Assembly: GCA_024867545.1 (NCBI GenBank)
Contig: JANFNE010000004.1
Coordinates: 682,001-746,000, forward strand
Reading direction: 5' to 3'
Source: Phytopythium helicoides
Lineage: Eukaryota; Oomycota; Peronosporomycetes; Pythiales; Pythiaceae
Length of the DNA stretch: 64,000 bases
The notes beneath the pieces were generated by a model. It worked only from the letters and a program-made list of their open reading frames with translations. It was not told the origin of the DNA and made no database searches. Shown here in pieces: positions 20,917-31,074 of this stretch; positions within the stretch are counted from its first letter, which is position 1; each line of letters starts with the position of its first letter. Both the position numbers and the translations under genes were made by a program.

Positions 20917-22449
20917 TCACCGAGCAAATGGCGCCTCGGCAGCCTCTTGCACCGAGTCAAGTAGTTTGTTTGACTCCACATGCACAGGGTTGAAGCGCGG
21001 CTTGGCAGCAAATCCAGCTCCACTTGAAGACGTGCCAAACGAAGATAATCGGATATCGCATCCAAGATCTCGCAATGCGGCATACGCTTCATCACCGCAA
21101 CCTCGGTACTTCTGAGCCTCGCGAAGCAGCGGCTCGATTTCGCGCTCCTCGAGGACACGAGCACGCAAGTCAACAGCGCGAGCGACAATGTTGCGAATTG
21201 CAAGACTGGCCTGGCGCAGTAACGGAGTGTTCTCGCGGTGGAGAGCCATGGCATGTGCGATGTGTCGAGGTGCACCGAGGTCCACGATCTTGACACTGTT
21301 TTCAGGCGAGCGCAGTGCAATAGCTGCCAATGTAGCGCAAGCATGCTGCTGCAGCGAAGCGTCCGATTCGTGTACACGCATGCTGATGAGCACACGCTCG
21401 ACGCCACCAGATCTCAAAATGAACTCCTTGAGCTCATCCGCTGCCGCAACGTTGCGGTACACATTGATGCAGCGTTTGACCACCAAAAGGTTTTGCTCGT
21501 GCGCAACCATCAGCTCCTGCACGACGCGAAGCCCCTCCAGCTCGTGGATCTTGCGGCAGTTATCTTCCGTGACTGCAAGCTGCTTGAGCACGATAAGCCA
21601 GGTCGAAAGCAAGTCCGGTTTGCTGCGGTAGGTGTCTAGAGTCTCGACAATGTACGCGATAATATCGCTCGAGACCAACAATTTGATAGTCTCCTGCGCT
21701 TGCGAGAAAGTAGCGTTCGGGTCGTCGTTTATCGTGAGCACGCGCAGCACACTCGCGACTTGCTTGGACAATGCATCATCCACTCTCGCGGCCGGAAGTA
21801 GCTCATCGCAGACTGTTTGCAGCCCGCTAGCCTTGACAAACAAGGTTTTGTTGGTCTCGTGCTTGTTGCATGCCGCCTTGACGACTGTCAAAGTGTACAG
21901 GTGTTGTTGCTGCTGCCCTTCGCCTCGGGAGTGCGACAGAAGCCGCGCAAGGCGCCGCATGCCATCTTCCCCCACAAAGTCCTGGTTGTCGCTCGAGCTC
22001 GTCAACATCGACGCTAGCGCATTAGAAGCAACTAGCTGCACTGAGCTCTCTCCTTCGTTTGCCGCAGCCTGCTCGAACACGGTGAGCAGGATCTCCACTG
22101 CGTTGTGGCGTCCAGCGACGATCTTGGTCTCCGGGACGCTCTCAAACAGTCCCACGAGCACACTGATCGCCTCCCCAACTTCACCGCAGCTCGAACTCAC
22201 AGCTCCAGCTGCCGAGAGCTCCCGTAGCCGCGCAACGGTCGCCTCGAGCTGAGCAAGCGGATCGCTCGCCTGTGCTTCGTCGCCACCTTCCCCCGGCGCG
22301 CGCTTGACGATGTTGGACAGGTCCACGCCCTGCGACTCGAACTGCTGCACGGCGTCGGCCACCGCCTCCTCCGCGCTCATGTCGAACTCGTCCACATTCT
22401 CGCGCACGCACTCGTCGAACGTCTGCTGCGAGATCTGCCGCTTGGCCAT
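20917..22449 (-). CDS. ARMC6: Armadillo repeat-containing protein 6
   Basis: This is an intact 510-residue frame. The N-terminal signature ISQQTFDECVRENVDEFDM, AEEAVADAVQQFESQGVDL and SNIVKRAP matches ARMC6 almost word for word. Armadillo-type helical repeats follow, including VLRVLTINDDP and ACATLAAIALRSPENSVKI, and the family end AALRDLGCDIRL. The biochemical role of ARMC6 is poorly known. It is head-to-head with VMA22, 102 bp between start codons. Confidence 0.92.
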   Translation of the reverse strand: MAKRQISQQTFDECVRENVDEFDMSAEEAVADAVQQFESQGVDLSNIVKRAPGEGGDEAQASDPLAQLEATVARLRELSAAGAVSSSCGEVGEAISVLVGLFESVPETKIVAGRHNAVEILLTVFEQAAANEGESSVQLVASNALASMLTSSSDNQDFVGEDGMRRLARLLSHSRGEGQQQQHLYTLTVVKAACNKHETNKTLFVKASGLQTVCDELLPAARVDDALSKQVASVLRVLTINDDPNATFSQAQETIKLLVSSDIIAYIVETLDTYRSKPDLLSTWLIVLKQLAVTEDNCRKIHELEGLRVVQELMVAHEQNLLVVKRCINVYRNVAAADELKEFILRSGGVERVLISMRVHESDASLQQHACATLAAIALRSPENSVKIVDLGAPRHIAHAMALHRENTPLLRQASLAIRNIVARAVDLRARVLEEREIEPLLREAQKYRGCGDEAYAALRDLGCDIRLSSFGTSSSGAGFAAKPRFNPVHVESNKLLDSVQEAAEAPFAR

Positions 22450-22551
22450 CGCTGCCTCAAGCCAACAATACTCAATACAAAACGCAGCGCTTCACTGGTT
22501 CGAAAGGAGAAAGTGCGATTTATATCGCGGATCTAGTGACCTCGGGGGATC

Positions 22552-23192
22552 ATGGCAGAGCTGGAGGATGCCGCGCTGCTCGACGGCGTCGAGGCGTGCG
22601 ACGCGTACCTGGAGGCCCACGAGCGCGCGTCCAAGCTCGTCAGGCAGGTGCTGGCTGGCTCTCGCGCTGCAGGTGTTGTCGTCGTGTCACGAGGCTCTTA
22701 CCAAGGCAGTGGGTTGGTGCTCGCAGGGGTTCCTGAAGCTGGCGATGGCCAGGAGGCATCTTCCGGCGCATGCACTGGGCGAGATCTCGTATCGAGAGGA
22801 GTTTGATGCCACGGTGGCGGTGCAAGTCCCCGCTGCGGACGATGAGGCGTGGCAACTGGAGACTCCAGGGGTAGAACGACAAAAGACGGAAGAAGGCGGC
22901 TTGACGCGCAGGAAGAACGCGCAGCAGCAAGAAAGCGAGCAAGAGACGACTACGGAAGATAGACAAGAAGAGCAGCGAGCGGTGGGGGACCCCATCCTGT
23001 GGTTCAGCTCGTTGCCGCCGAACGACCTCCGCCAGGCGCAGAAGCTGTTTGCTAGCGGTGAGCTCGCATTTGAATGCAGTTAGCGCGGACATTTCTCACA
23101 GTCATGCTCCCTATCGTCTAGGACTCCAAGCTCTGCTGGAGGCAGCAGAGTCCGCCCGCAAGGTCCAGCATGCCGTGGAGACGGCTGCGTAG
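22552..23192 (+). CDS. VMA22: V-ATPase assembly factor VMA22/CCDC115
   Basis: Exons 22552-22647, 22727-23057 and 23122-23192 splice in frame to 165 residues. The C-terminal family signature DPILWFSSLPPNDLRQAQ followed by LFASGLQALLEAAESA matches CCDC115 (DPLNWFG...SLRQAQ...FxDGLQ). The N-terminal helix and GFLKLAMARRHLPAHALG also correspond. The central part is acidic and Gln-rich. The family helps assemble the V0 sector of the V-ATPase in the ER. The second exon falls exactly where the domain continues. Confidence 0.85.
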
Positions 23193-23582
23193 TGCCTTGC
23201 AGCGAGCTGGGTGGGCTCTCGTTCATGTTGAAGCCGACGTGACGCCGTTCTCCGCGCTGATTGAGTGGATTGTCGGTGGTCAAACGATGACAGCTAGAGA
23301 TCCTGTACCATGCACAGCAAAGCGCATTGAGAACACCGGGTGTGGGCGGACGGGGGCGGACGCCACAACTAGGCTTGCTCGATTGACGGCGCATCACCGC
23401 ATGTCCGCCTTGAAGCAGTATCCCGATGGGTTCGCTCGGAACACGACTGCGAGCTTGTATCGATGTTGATGTTGATGTAATGGTTTCGCGTTAGAGCCCC
23501 TCCACGTTCGGATCGCCAGAACGGTGCTTCAAGCTCATGCATTCGCTAAACCGCACGCGAGCCGACAAGCCGAGCGCGAGCG

Positions 23583-24584
23583 ATGGAGACGCTGCCGCTG
23601 GACGTGCTGAGCCTCGTGTGCTGCAGCCTGACGGGCGCCGAGGTGTTTCGCCTGTCACAAGTGAGCGCAGCGTTGCGCGTCGCCACGAGCTCCACCCGGG
23701 TCTGGCGGCGATTGTTCACGTCGGACGAGTGCGCGGGGCAGCAGGAACTCGGAGAAGCTGAGAACTACAAGAAGACGTACGCTCGAGCGCGGTCGATCAA
23801 GTTCAGGGGACTACTGCGCTCAAGCGACGATCGGATGTACCACGACCACGGGGCGTTCGTGGTGGTCCACCCGCCAGTGCGCTGCGAAGGGAACTGGAAG
23901 GCTTCGCCGACCGCCTTCACGCAACAGTTTTCTCACGATGGGGGCTGCTCGAGCGTCACGATCGACGCGTGGTTTTCGCTGCTGCCTGCGGATGACGAGA
24001 CTCATGTCGGTGGCGTGATCTTTGGCGTGCAGTCGGCTCCAGTCGCGTCGTCGATCTGGCCGTACTGCCACCACCAGCCGATGGTCGTCGACGCGAACCG
24101 CCGGTTGTTTTGCTCGCTGCTCGATCCTGTGAACACAACCGTACACTCCGAGCCCGTTGGGCCGGTGCTGGTCGACAATCGATGGTACCATGTGGCGCTC
24201 ACGTTCTCAGGATCGAGTCGAGTCGAGAAGGTCTTCGTGGACGGGAGCCTCGTTGCAAAACGCGTCGGCGATAGGCATCAAGACTGGCGGCGCCTCGCCC
24301 ACGCGCAGATCGGAACCGGGTGTATCACTGCCGACGGGAAAAGCTTCCCCGAGTCGGACCACTTTGGCTGGTACGGGTTCAACGGTGTCGTAGACGCGTT
24401 CCGTATCTGGGAGGGAGCGTTCGACGACGACCAGATCGCCAGATTAGCGCGTGGAGGCAGCCAGGGGAGCGAGCATTCGCTGTGGTACTCGCTGCAGCGC
24501 GACAACAACCTTGAAGGCAAACGGTGTGGCACCTCGAGCGTGCGCTGCACCCGCCCCATGGAGCGCGTATTCAAAGTGTGGTGA
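23583..24584 (+). CDS. F-box / LamG-like (concanavalin A fold) protein 1
   Basis: This is a 333-residue intact frame. An F-box-like N-terminus (METLPLDVLSLVCCSLTGAEVF, LSQVSAALRVATSS, VWRRLF) is followed by a linker and a LamG/concanavalin-type beta-sandwich: VTIDAWFSLLP, DNRWYHVALTF, EKVFVDGSLV, FNGVVDAFRIWEG. The WYHVA, VYLDG and DEFRIW-type motifs are the signature of LamG-like domains, which are usually extracellular; here there is no signal peptide. By analogy with F-box-lectin proteins, recognition of glycans or glycoproteins for ubiquitination is possible but unproven. It is the most divergent of the tandem trio. Confidence 0.75.
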   Translation: METLPLDVLSLVCCSLTGAEVFRLSQVSAALRVATSSTRVWRRLFTSDECAGQQELGEAENYKKTYARARSIKFRGLLRSSDDRMYHDHGAFVVVHPPVRCEGNWKASPTAFTQQFSHDGGCSSVTIDAWFSLLPADDETHVGGVIFGVQSAPVASSIWPYCHHQPMVVDANRRLFCSLLDPVNTTVHSEPVGPVLVDNRWYHVALTFSGSSRVEKVFVDGSLVAKRVGDRHQDWRRLAHAQIGTGCITADGKSFPESDHFGWYGFNGVVDAFRIWEGAFDDDQIARLARGGSQGSEHSLWYSLQRDNNLEGKRCGTSSVRCTRPMERVFKVW

Positions 24585-24917
24585 GCCGAACCTTGTAGGA
24601 ATGAGCAACAGTGTACATAATGACATGAATGAAGCGTGCGGAAGACGTATTGGGCCGCCACACCACTAGTGAGCCTCGTCGAGTCACAGATGACGTTCGA
24701 GGTATTGGGTCCTCACGGCTGCAGCCTGACGCGAGAACACTCGCTGGCTTCCTCACTCATCTCACTAGCCGCCGCCATTTCGTAACGTGCAGGCTGTATG
24801 GCATGTTGAAGTGGCGATGGCTACTTACTGATTTGTCGCGAGCAACAATCAACTCACTCCGTCCGATCCGTTCCACCCTGAGCTTCCCCGACGGGTGAGC
24901 TCATTCTGGATTTCGCC

Positions 24918-25967
24918 ATGGAGCAGCTACCGCCCGACCTGCTGCAGCTCGTGAGCGCGTCGCTCACAGGGTTCGACGTCTTCCACCTGTCACACACCAA
25001 CTCGGCGCTGCTACGCGCAACCTCCACCGACGCAATTTGGCGTCACTTCTTTGGAAGGAAGAAGGCACCTCCCGGCGGTGTTGAAGATGAAACCGAGCTC
25101 GAAAATGAGGCTGAACGACTGCAGTCGGCTCTGCTGTGGAAGAAGCACTACATTTGCTCTCACTCGCTGGGGTTTCAAGGCCTGCCGAAGCGCGAAGCAG
25201 ATCGAGAGAGCCCGTTCCGCGGCTCGTTCGTTGCACTGAGGGAGCCTCCGCAGCTCCAGCGCATGTGGCCGCCTGCGTCGACGCTTTTTTCGCGTCACTT
25301 TGGACCTGGAAGAGAGCGATCAAGTGTCACCATCGACGTATGGTTCGCTTTGAAGCCAGAGGATGAGGCCGTGAATGCTGGTGGTGTGCTCTTCGGCCTC
25401 CAGTCGTCTCCGGCGGGGAGAGACCAGTGGCCATATTATCACCAACAACCCATCGCAGTCGACTTGAACCTCCAGCTCTTTTGCTCTCTAATCGATCCAG
25501 CTTCTACCCCCGGAGGACTATCCCCTGTGAGCGACAAGCTGGATGAGAATCGTTGGTACCATCTCGCAATCAGCTACTGTGAAGAAGAGCGCCTCGAACA
25601 AGTTTACCTTGATGGACAGCTTGCCATTTCGAGGCACGGGAACTGGCATCACGAGTGGAACCACCTCTACTTTGCTCAAGTAGGAACTGGCTGTATCACT
25701 GCAGGCGGCCGGTGCATGCCGGTGCCTGGCTACATTGGCTACTACAGCTTTCATGGCATCATGGACGAGTTCCGCGTCTGGGAGGGTGTGATTCCTGCTG
25801 ACGAAATTGCGGCACTCGCTAAAGGCATCGATCGGAGTGACGAGAGCTCTCTCTGGTACTCTCTTCGCAGCTACAATGGAGGTGACAATGAGTGCTCGAA
25901 TGTTCAGCTCGTACGTTGCACGCGACCAATTGAGTGTTGCCTGGAGCAGCACGAAACTCTACCGTAA
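24918..25967 (+). CDS. F-box / LamG-like protein 2
   Basis: This is a 349-residue intact frame. The F-box-like start (MEQLPPDLLQLVSASLTGFD, LSHTNSALLRATST) is almost identical to that of copy 3. The LamG-like part carries VTIDVWFALKPED, ENRWYHLAISYCEEE, EQVYLDGQLAI, YSFHGIMDEFRVWEG and SLWYSLRSYNGG. No signal peptide. Part of a same-strand tandem of three. Confidence 0.78.
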   Translation: MEQLPPDLLQLVSASLTGFDVFHLSHTNSALLRATSTDAIWRHFFGRKKAPPGGVEDETELENEAERLQSALLWKKHYICSHSLGFQGLPKREADRESPFRGSFVALREPPQLQRMWPPASTLFSRHFGPGRERSSVTIDVWFALKPEDEAVNAGGVLFGLQSSPAGRDQWPYYHQQPIAVDLNLQLFCSLIDPASTPGGLSPVSDKLDENRWYHLAISYCEEERLEQVYLDGQLAISRHGNWHHEWNHLYFAQVGTGCITAGGRCMPVPGYIGYYSFHGIMDEFRVWEGVIPADEIAALAKGIDRSDESSLWYSLRSYNGGDNECSNVQLVRCTRPIECCLEQHETLP

Positions 25968-26602
25968 AGTCGTAGCCTGTTGCATCTCACATCTTCATGG
26001 AAATGTGCGTGTCAATTCTTGCGTTTGTTTTGTGGTTGTTTCAAGCAGTGCGTTATTGAGTCGCCACCTGAACCCATCAACTCCTTTCTCCTTCGTGTGC
26101 ATTTAGCGCAGCAAGCTGTGGTCAACTTCAAACCCACTTTATCAAAATGTCAGGAGCTTGCTACTCAAGCAAGCAATCGGGATTTTATCCTTTGATCAGG
26201 ATTCTTGACCCCAAGTTAGCCAAAAGCAAGTAGCCTCGTGATTCTACTTTTCGACAATCGTGTCAGGCATGGCCTTGCTTGGGGCTGCTCCATGAGGAGC
26301 CGCACACGCATCCATCTCCGTGTCAGTCGCCGTGGTTTAGCCGTTCGCCATCTGGTAGCGCCGAGCCGCCACTAGCGCACATAATGGAACCTAAAGAGGT
26401 GTTCGATGTCATGCCTGACCTCAGATCTCATAGATCCCCGAGTGAAGCCACGAGCTGGACTTGTGGAGATGGAGATGGCGATGCGATGGCACCGATTGTT
26501 GCAATGGCTACGTACTGATATACGCGAGTGCCGTGCCACTCAGACGCTGTGTTTCTGCGACCTGGCCGTCAAGAAAGCTCGGCTGTCACTCCCGTACTCG
26601 CC

Positions 26603-27640
26603 ATGGAGCAGCTACCGCCCGACCTGCTGCAGCTCGTGAGTGCGTCGCTCACAGGGTTCGACGTCTTCCACCTGTCACACACCAACTCGGCGCTGCTACG
26701 CGCGACCTCGACCGACGCAACATGGCGCCGCTACTTTGCCAAGAAGGGGCTGTCGGAAGGAGACGATGAGCCTGAAGTCGAAGCCAAGCGGACGCAGCTG
26801 GCGCTGCTGTGGAAGAAGCAGTACATGTGCTCATACTCGCTGAGCTTTCAAGGCCTGCCGAACCGCAAGGAAGACCGGGGAAAATCGTTTCGTGGCTCCT
26901 TTGTGGCGGTCAGGGAGCTCCCGCAGCTCCAACGCGCGTGGCCGCCTTCATCCACGGGCTTCACGAGCCACTTTGGACCTGGAAGGGAGGGAACGAGCGT
27001 CACCATTGACGTTTGGTTTGCGCTAAAGCCGGAGGATGCAGCCACGAACGTGGGCGGGGTCCTCTTTGGTCTACAGTCGGCATCAGCTGGGAGAGACCAA
27101 TGGCCTGACTATCATCAACAGCCTATCGTTGTTGACTCAAACCGCCAGCTCTATTGCTCGCTCCTCGATCCAGACTTTACCCCCGGTGGGCTCGCCCCCG
27201 TCGCTGACGAATTGGAGGAGAATCGCTGGTACCATCTTGCAGTGAGCTACTCCGAAGATGAGCGGCTCGAAAAAGTCTATCTCGATGGGCAACTTGTGAT
27301 CTCGAGGCCAGGGATTTGGCATGACGAGTGGACCTACCTCTATTACGGACAAGTGGGCACAGGCTGTATCACGGCGAACGACAGATGCATGCCCGTGCCT
27401 GGCTACGTTGGCTACTACAGCTTCCATGGCGTTGTGGACGAGTTCAGGATTTGGGAAACCGTGATGCCTGACGACGAAATTGCCAAGCTTGCTAAAAACG
27501 TCGACCGAGATGACGAGAGCTCGCTGTGGTACTCCCTTCGAAGCGACAATGGAAGCGACACAGTGCAGTCGAACGTTCAACTCGTTCGCTGTACGCGGCC
27601 GATCGAAAGGCACCTCGAACTGCCGAAAACTCTGTCGTAA
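26603..27640 (+). CDS. F-box / LamG-like protein 3
   Basis: The 345-residue product starts at MEQLPPDLLQ by comparison with copy 2; the open frame extends upstream to 26528 but without homology. F-box-like and LamG-like parts match copy 2 closely (VTIDVWFALKPEDAATN, ENRWYHLAVSYSEDE, EKVYLDGQLVIS, VVDEFRIWETVMP). Copies 2 and 3 are clearly the youngest duplicates of the family here. Confidence 0.78.
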   Translation: MEQLPPDLLQLVSASLTGFDVFHLSHTNSALLRATSTDATWRRYFAKKGLSEGDDEPEVEAKRTQLALLWKKQYMCSYSLSFQGLPNRKEDRGKSFRGSFVAVRELPQLQRAWPPSSTGFTSHFGPGREGTSVTIDVWFALKPEDAATNVGGVLFGLQSASAGRDQWPDYHQQPIVVDSNRQLYCSLLDPDFTPGGLAPVADELEENRWYHLAVSYSEDERLEKVYLDGQLVISRPGIWHDEWTYLYYGQVGTGCITANDRCMPVPGYVGYYSFHGVVDEFRIWETVMPDDEIAKLAKNVDRDDESSLWYSLRSDNGSDTVQSNVQLVRCTRPIERHLELPKTLS

Positions 27641-27917
27641 CCTCACGCGTTCTGAACCTCGTCATGAAAGTGTGAGAATGGAAGTCGCTGTTTGATTTCT
27701 TGATTGTTTTGCTTTCAAACAGAGACGCTTGCTATGGCCCTCTTCGTTACCCAGAAATATGCATCACGATCGTCATATCGATTGCCTCCCTCCCTCATAT
27801 CACCTGCTCTCTCTTTAGCACAGACCCTCGCGTGCCATATCTGACAAGCGCTCTGACAGTCGCTCCTTGATAATTTTTCGGCGTTTGCGGAATGAAGTGC
27901 GCTGGAATTCCACACAT

Positions 27918-29011
27918 TCAAAAAGTCAGGCACAGCTTTCGAAGCGGTGGCATCACCAAGAAATACAATCGTACCAGCCGCCCCTCCTTGCTAAAAAGCT
28001 CCAAGAAGCTGTGCTGCATATCATCAGCACGGTCCTTCCACTTATGCACAAAGCTATCGACTTCGTGCTTCCATTTGTCGACGGTCATGTCGAGCTTGAT
28101 GCCCTGCTCCTTCAGGAACGGCACGTTCATCTCCTTCCCAGTGTACCCGCGCTGTAGGTTGCGCCGGATAAACGTGTCATACTCCGAAATGATGCGCACG
28201 ATCAGATCGGACGTCGAGATGCCATCCGTGCGGCGTGTCTCGAGGAACTTGCCCATCGCCTTGATGCGCGCGTACACGTCGCCTTCGCTCGCCTCGCCAG
28301 ACGTGTCCGAGTACGGTAGCGCGTCGTGACACACGTAGTCAATCTGGTGCTTCTCTAGGAAATCGTCCGTCAGCACCCACGGTGCGTCCTCCACGACCTC
28401 GTCCACCCACTTGCAGTGGCGCAGCGACTCGTAGCGCTCCTGGTCCGTCATGACGGTGCGTCCCTTGAGCGAGTGCGTCAGCTCGTCATTGCAGCACCCC
28501 ACGAGTAGGTACACGTGCGGGTACGCCTCCTTGCACTGCTGCAGTGCCTGTGTTGTCAAAGTGCAGCGCCGAAGCGATCGATCGATGGCAATGGATAGTA
28601 GCAAAGCAGCACGTGTGAGTGACGGTAGCAACGGACACCGCGTCGATAGTCGAGTGGAGACCGCACCTTGGCGTGTCCGAAGTGGAAGAGGTCGAAGATG
28701 CCGTCGGCGTAGAGGCGCAGCGGGCGTCCGGTGAGCGTGCCGGGCTCGCCCTCGACGAGCTTCTTGCGGTACGGCTCCGGCTGCTCGTCCTCCTGCTGGC
28801 TGCTATCATTGTCGGACGAGCCCGCCGTGGCCGTGGACGCCTCTCGCTTCTCCTTCTCCCCCTGGCGCTCGCTGGGCGAGTGGTGGTCCTCCTCCGCGTC
28901 CTCCGCGTGGTTCATCTCGGACGCGCTCCGCTGCCAGTCGCCACGTCGTCAGCGCCGCCTCCGCCACCTCCTCAGCTCGCAAGTGAGCGCGCCGCGCACC
29001 TTCTTGGCCAT
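27918..29011 (-). CDS. PCYT1: Choline-phosphate cytidylyltransferase, copy A
   Basis: A 12-nt first exon (MAKK, 29011-29000), a 69-nt intron (GTGCGC...GGCAG), exon 2 at 28930-28667 and exon 3 at 28547-27918 give about 301 residues. The nucleotidyltransferase signatures are present: LYADGIFDLFHFGHAK (HxGH), HCKWVDEVVEDAPW, RRTDGISTSDLIVRI and RRNLQRGYTGKEMNV. A helical region (VHKWKDRADDMQHSFLELF) resembles the membrane-binding helix of the enzyme. CCT makes CDP-choline from CTP and phosphocholine, the rate-limiting step of the Kennedy pathway. A GTACG after the sequence EGRL could be a further splice donor, so the last 18 residues are uncertain. Confidence 0.9.
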
Positions 29012-29394
29012 GGCGCTCCGCTGCTCGCTCGGGTCTTAGGCGCCGCCTGTCTTCTGATCGCGGCAACCACCAAACGCAGGTGGAGGCTCGGCGACGCGGA
29101 GCGGAAACTGTCGCGCGGTTTCTTTTTGCCGCGCGCCGGCCGCACTTTGGGGGGACGCACCGATTTGTATGGGATTTTGTATGCGGACGGTTTTTTTTTT
29201 TCGAACTGTGGCTTTGGGTGGCACTTTTTGGCGCCCACTAAGTTCGCACTACTGTACGCGCGAGAGGATACACGCACCGACAACTGCACAACATGAACAC
29301 GTTGCAGTCTCTGATCTCCGTTTACCGCGCCCACTCCACAGCTGTCTCATGCGCGCCATCATCCGGATCGCTAGCTAGCTAGCAATGCTTCAGG

Positions 29395-30810
29395 CTACAC
29401 GGACAGCAGACTGGCGACGCGGGAGCTGCCGGAGAAGAGCTTGAGTGGGACATTGGCGAGTGCTCCGCGGTCGAGAGCTGCTGGCGGTTTGACGGCCACA
29501 GGCACTTGCCACTGGAATCGCTGGCGCTGCACACCGCTGCCAGCATTTGTGGCATCCTCGGCGGGAGCTCCAGCGCAGAACTCAAAGCGCAGCAGCCACT
29601 GGAACGACACGAGGTCGGTCCGGATAGTGGGGAGGGCGTCCTGCGGAATGCATAGCCGCAAATTGGTCTGCAGCGCGCCTTGAGTAAACTCGTGGTACGT
29701 TGCCACGACCTTGGACTGCACGACACGGTCGGGGTCCAGCGACATGGAGGCCAGCTTCTCCTCCAGGCACAGCGTCGCCGAGATCTCGTAACACGGGATA
29801 CTGGCGCGCGTAAAATCAAAGACGCCCAGCAGGATCTCGCCCGGCTGATAATACTGCTTTGTCAGCAAGAAGCGCACGAGGTGGCTGCTGTCTTTGCCGA
29901 TGGTGAAGATACTTGTCTGAGCGCGCTGCATGAGGTCCGTCTCGACGCGGCCATGCATCAGCGCCGGTCGAAGCTCAAACGCGATTTCCGTGCCCTTGCG
30001 AACGCTAACTGGGGCGGGAGCGAATGATGTGCTGCGCTCCATCCTCCGTCCACCGGAGTCCGAGCTCGGGTTTGTGGGCACCAGCGGACTGCTTCCGTGT
30101 TGCGTGTCATCGGCGTCGTCCTTGGCATTCTTCTGTGCTGCAATCTGCTCAGCGCTCGCCAACGTAGTTGCTGCAAATAGATACTCCGACGCGTACACCT
30201 CGAATGGCAAGTGTATGGACACTGGCTTGCTGTCGGGGAGCGAGCTCTGTGCAGTGATCGACACGGCGTAGAATACGCGGGCCGAGTTGCCGCGGAAGGT
30301 CGGGCAGATGCTGTCAGGCAGCGCGATCGCAAACTCTCGTGAGCAGCGCTTCTCCCTCTCTCGCACGCCAGCTTCTCCCGCCTGGAGCTCCTCTGGCGTC
30401 GGCGCCACGTTGATATCCGAGAGCAGCACGGACGGCGCCGACTGGTAGATGCAGGTGCCAGTGTCGCCAGAAAAATTGCGCACGTCGGGCAGCGCGGCGC
30501 CCATCTTGTCGAACACGAACACCTCGCCCGACATCTTGCGCTCCAGGTGCGCGCGCTCCTCTGTCGATGCGGCGCGCGGCGAGCGCACGTGCACCACCGG
30601 CAGCGTCAGCAGGTTGCTGTCGACCGTCACATGGCCGTGGATCTGCGCCACGACGTACGCGACCTCGGACGCCACGTCCGCCGCGCGTCGACTCGTCGAC
30701 AGGCTGATGACGCCGCGCACGACGCCGCCCGGCCGGAAGTAGCGCGTCGCGAGCTCCGCCGACAGCGCCAGCGCGTCGCCCGCGGGCGTGACGTGGCCGC
30801 TTCCCGCCAT
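29395..30810 (-). CDS. RGP1: RGP1-like arrestin-fold subunit of the Rab6 GEF
   Basis: This is an intact 471-residue frame. ELATRYFRPGGVVRGVISL, VVAQIHGHVTV and PSVLLSDINVAP in the N-terminal half, and FLLTKQYYQPGEILLGVFDF, CYEISATLCLEEKL, HEFTQGALQTNLRLCIP and VSFQWLLRFEF in the second half, match the two arrestin-like beta-sandwich domains of RGP1. RGP1 with RIC1 activates the Golgi GTPase Rab6/Ypt6. It sits at the centre of the mirrored region, between the two cytidylyltransferase copies, and is not itself duplicated here. Confidence 0.8.
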   Translation of the reverse strand: MAGSGHVTPAGDALALSAELATRYFRPGGVVRGVISLSTSRRAADVASEVAYVVAQIHGHVTVDSNLLTLPVVHVRSPRAASTEERAHLERKMSGEVFVFDKMGAALPDVRNFSGDTGTCIYQSAPSVLLSDINVAPTPEELQAGEAGVREREKRCSREFAIALPDSICPTFRGNSARVFYAVSITAQSSLPDSKPVSIHLPFEVYASEYLFAATTLASAEQIAAQKNAKDDADDTQHGSSPLVPTNPSSDSGGRRMERSTSFAPAPVSVRKGTEIAFELRPALMHGRVETDLMQRAQTSIFTIGKDSSHLVRFLLTKQYYQPGEILLGVFDFTRASIPCYEISATLCLEEKLASMSLDPDRVVQSKVVATYHEFTQGALQTNLRLCIPQDALPTIRTDLVSFQWLLRFEFCAGAPAEDATNAGSGVQRQRFQWQVPVAVKPPAALDRGALANVPLKLFSGSSRVASLLSV

Positions 30811-31074
30811 GATCCTCCAGTGTCGGCACTGCTACCGATCTGACCATGTAAGTACGCGCGCACTTTGTACGGTGGTGATGTGGCCCACGGCGAGGCTGAA
30901 GGCGGCGCGTCACACTCGCGACTCCTCGCGCTCACTTGGGAAATGTATGTGGCGCGTCACGCAACTGCAAATCAGTCGGCCGGTCCATCGGGCAGGACCT
31001 CTGCCGCCCAGATTCCCGGCCGATGACATCACGCGGAGCCACTTGCCCACTTGCAGCGAGCCCCACAGATCGCC

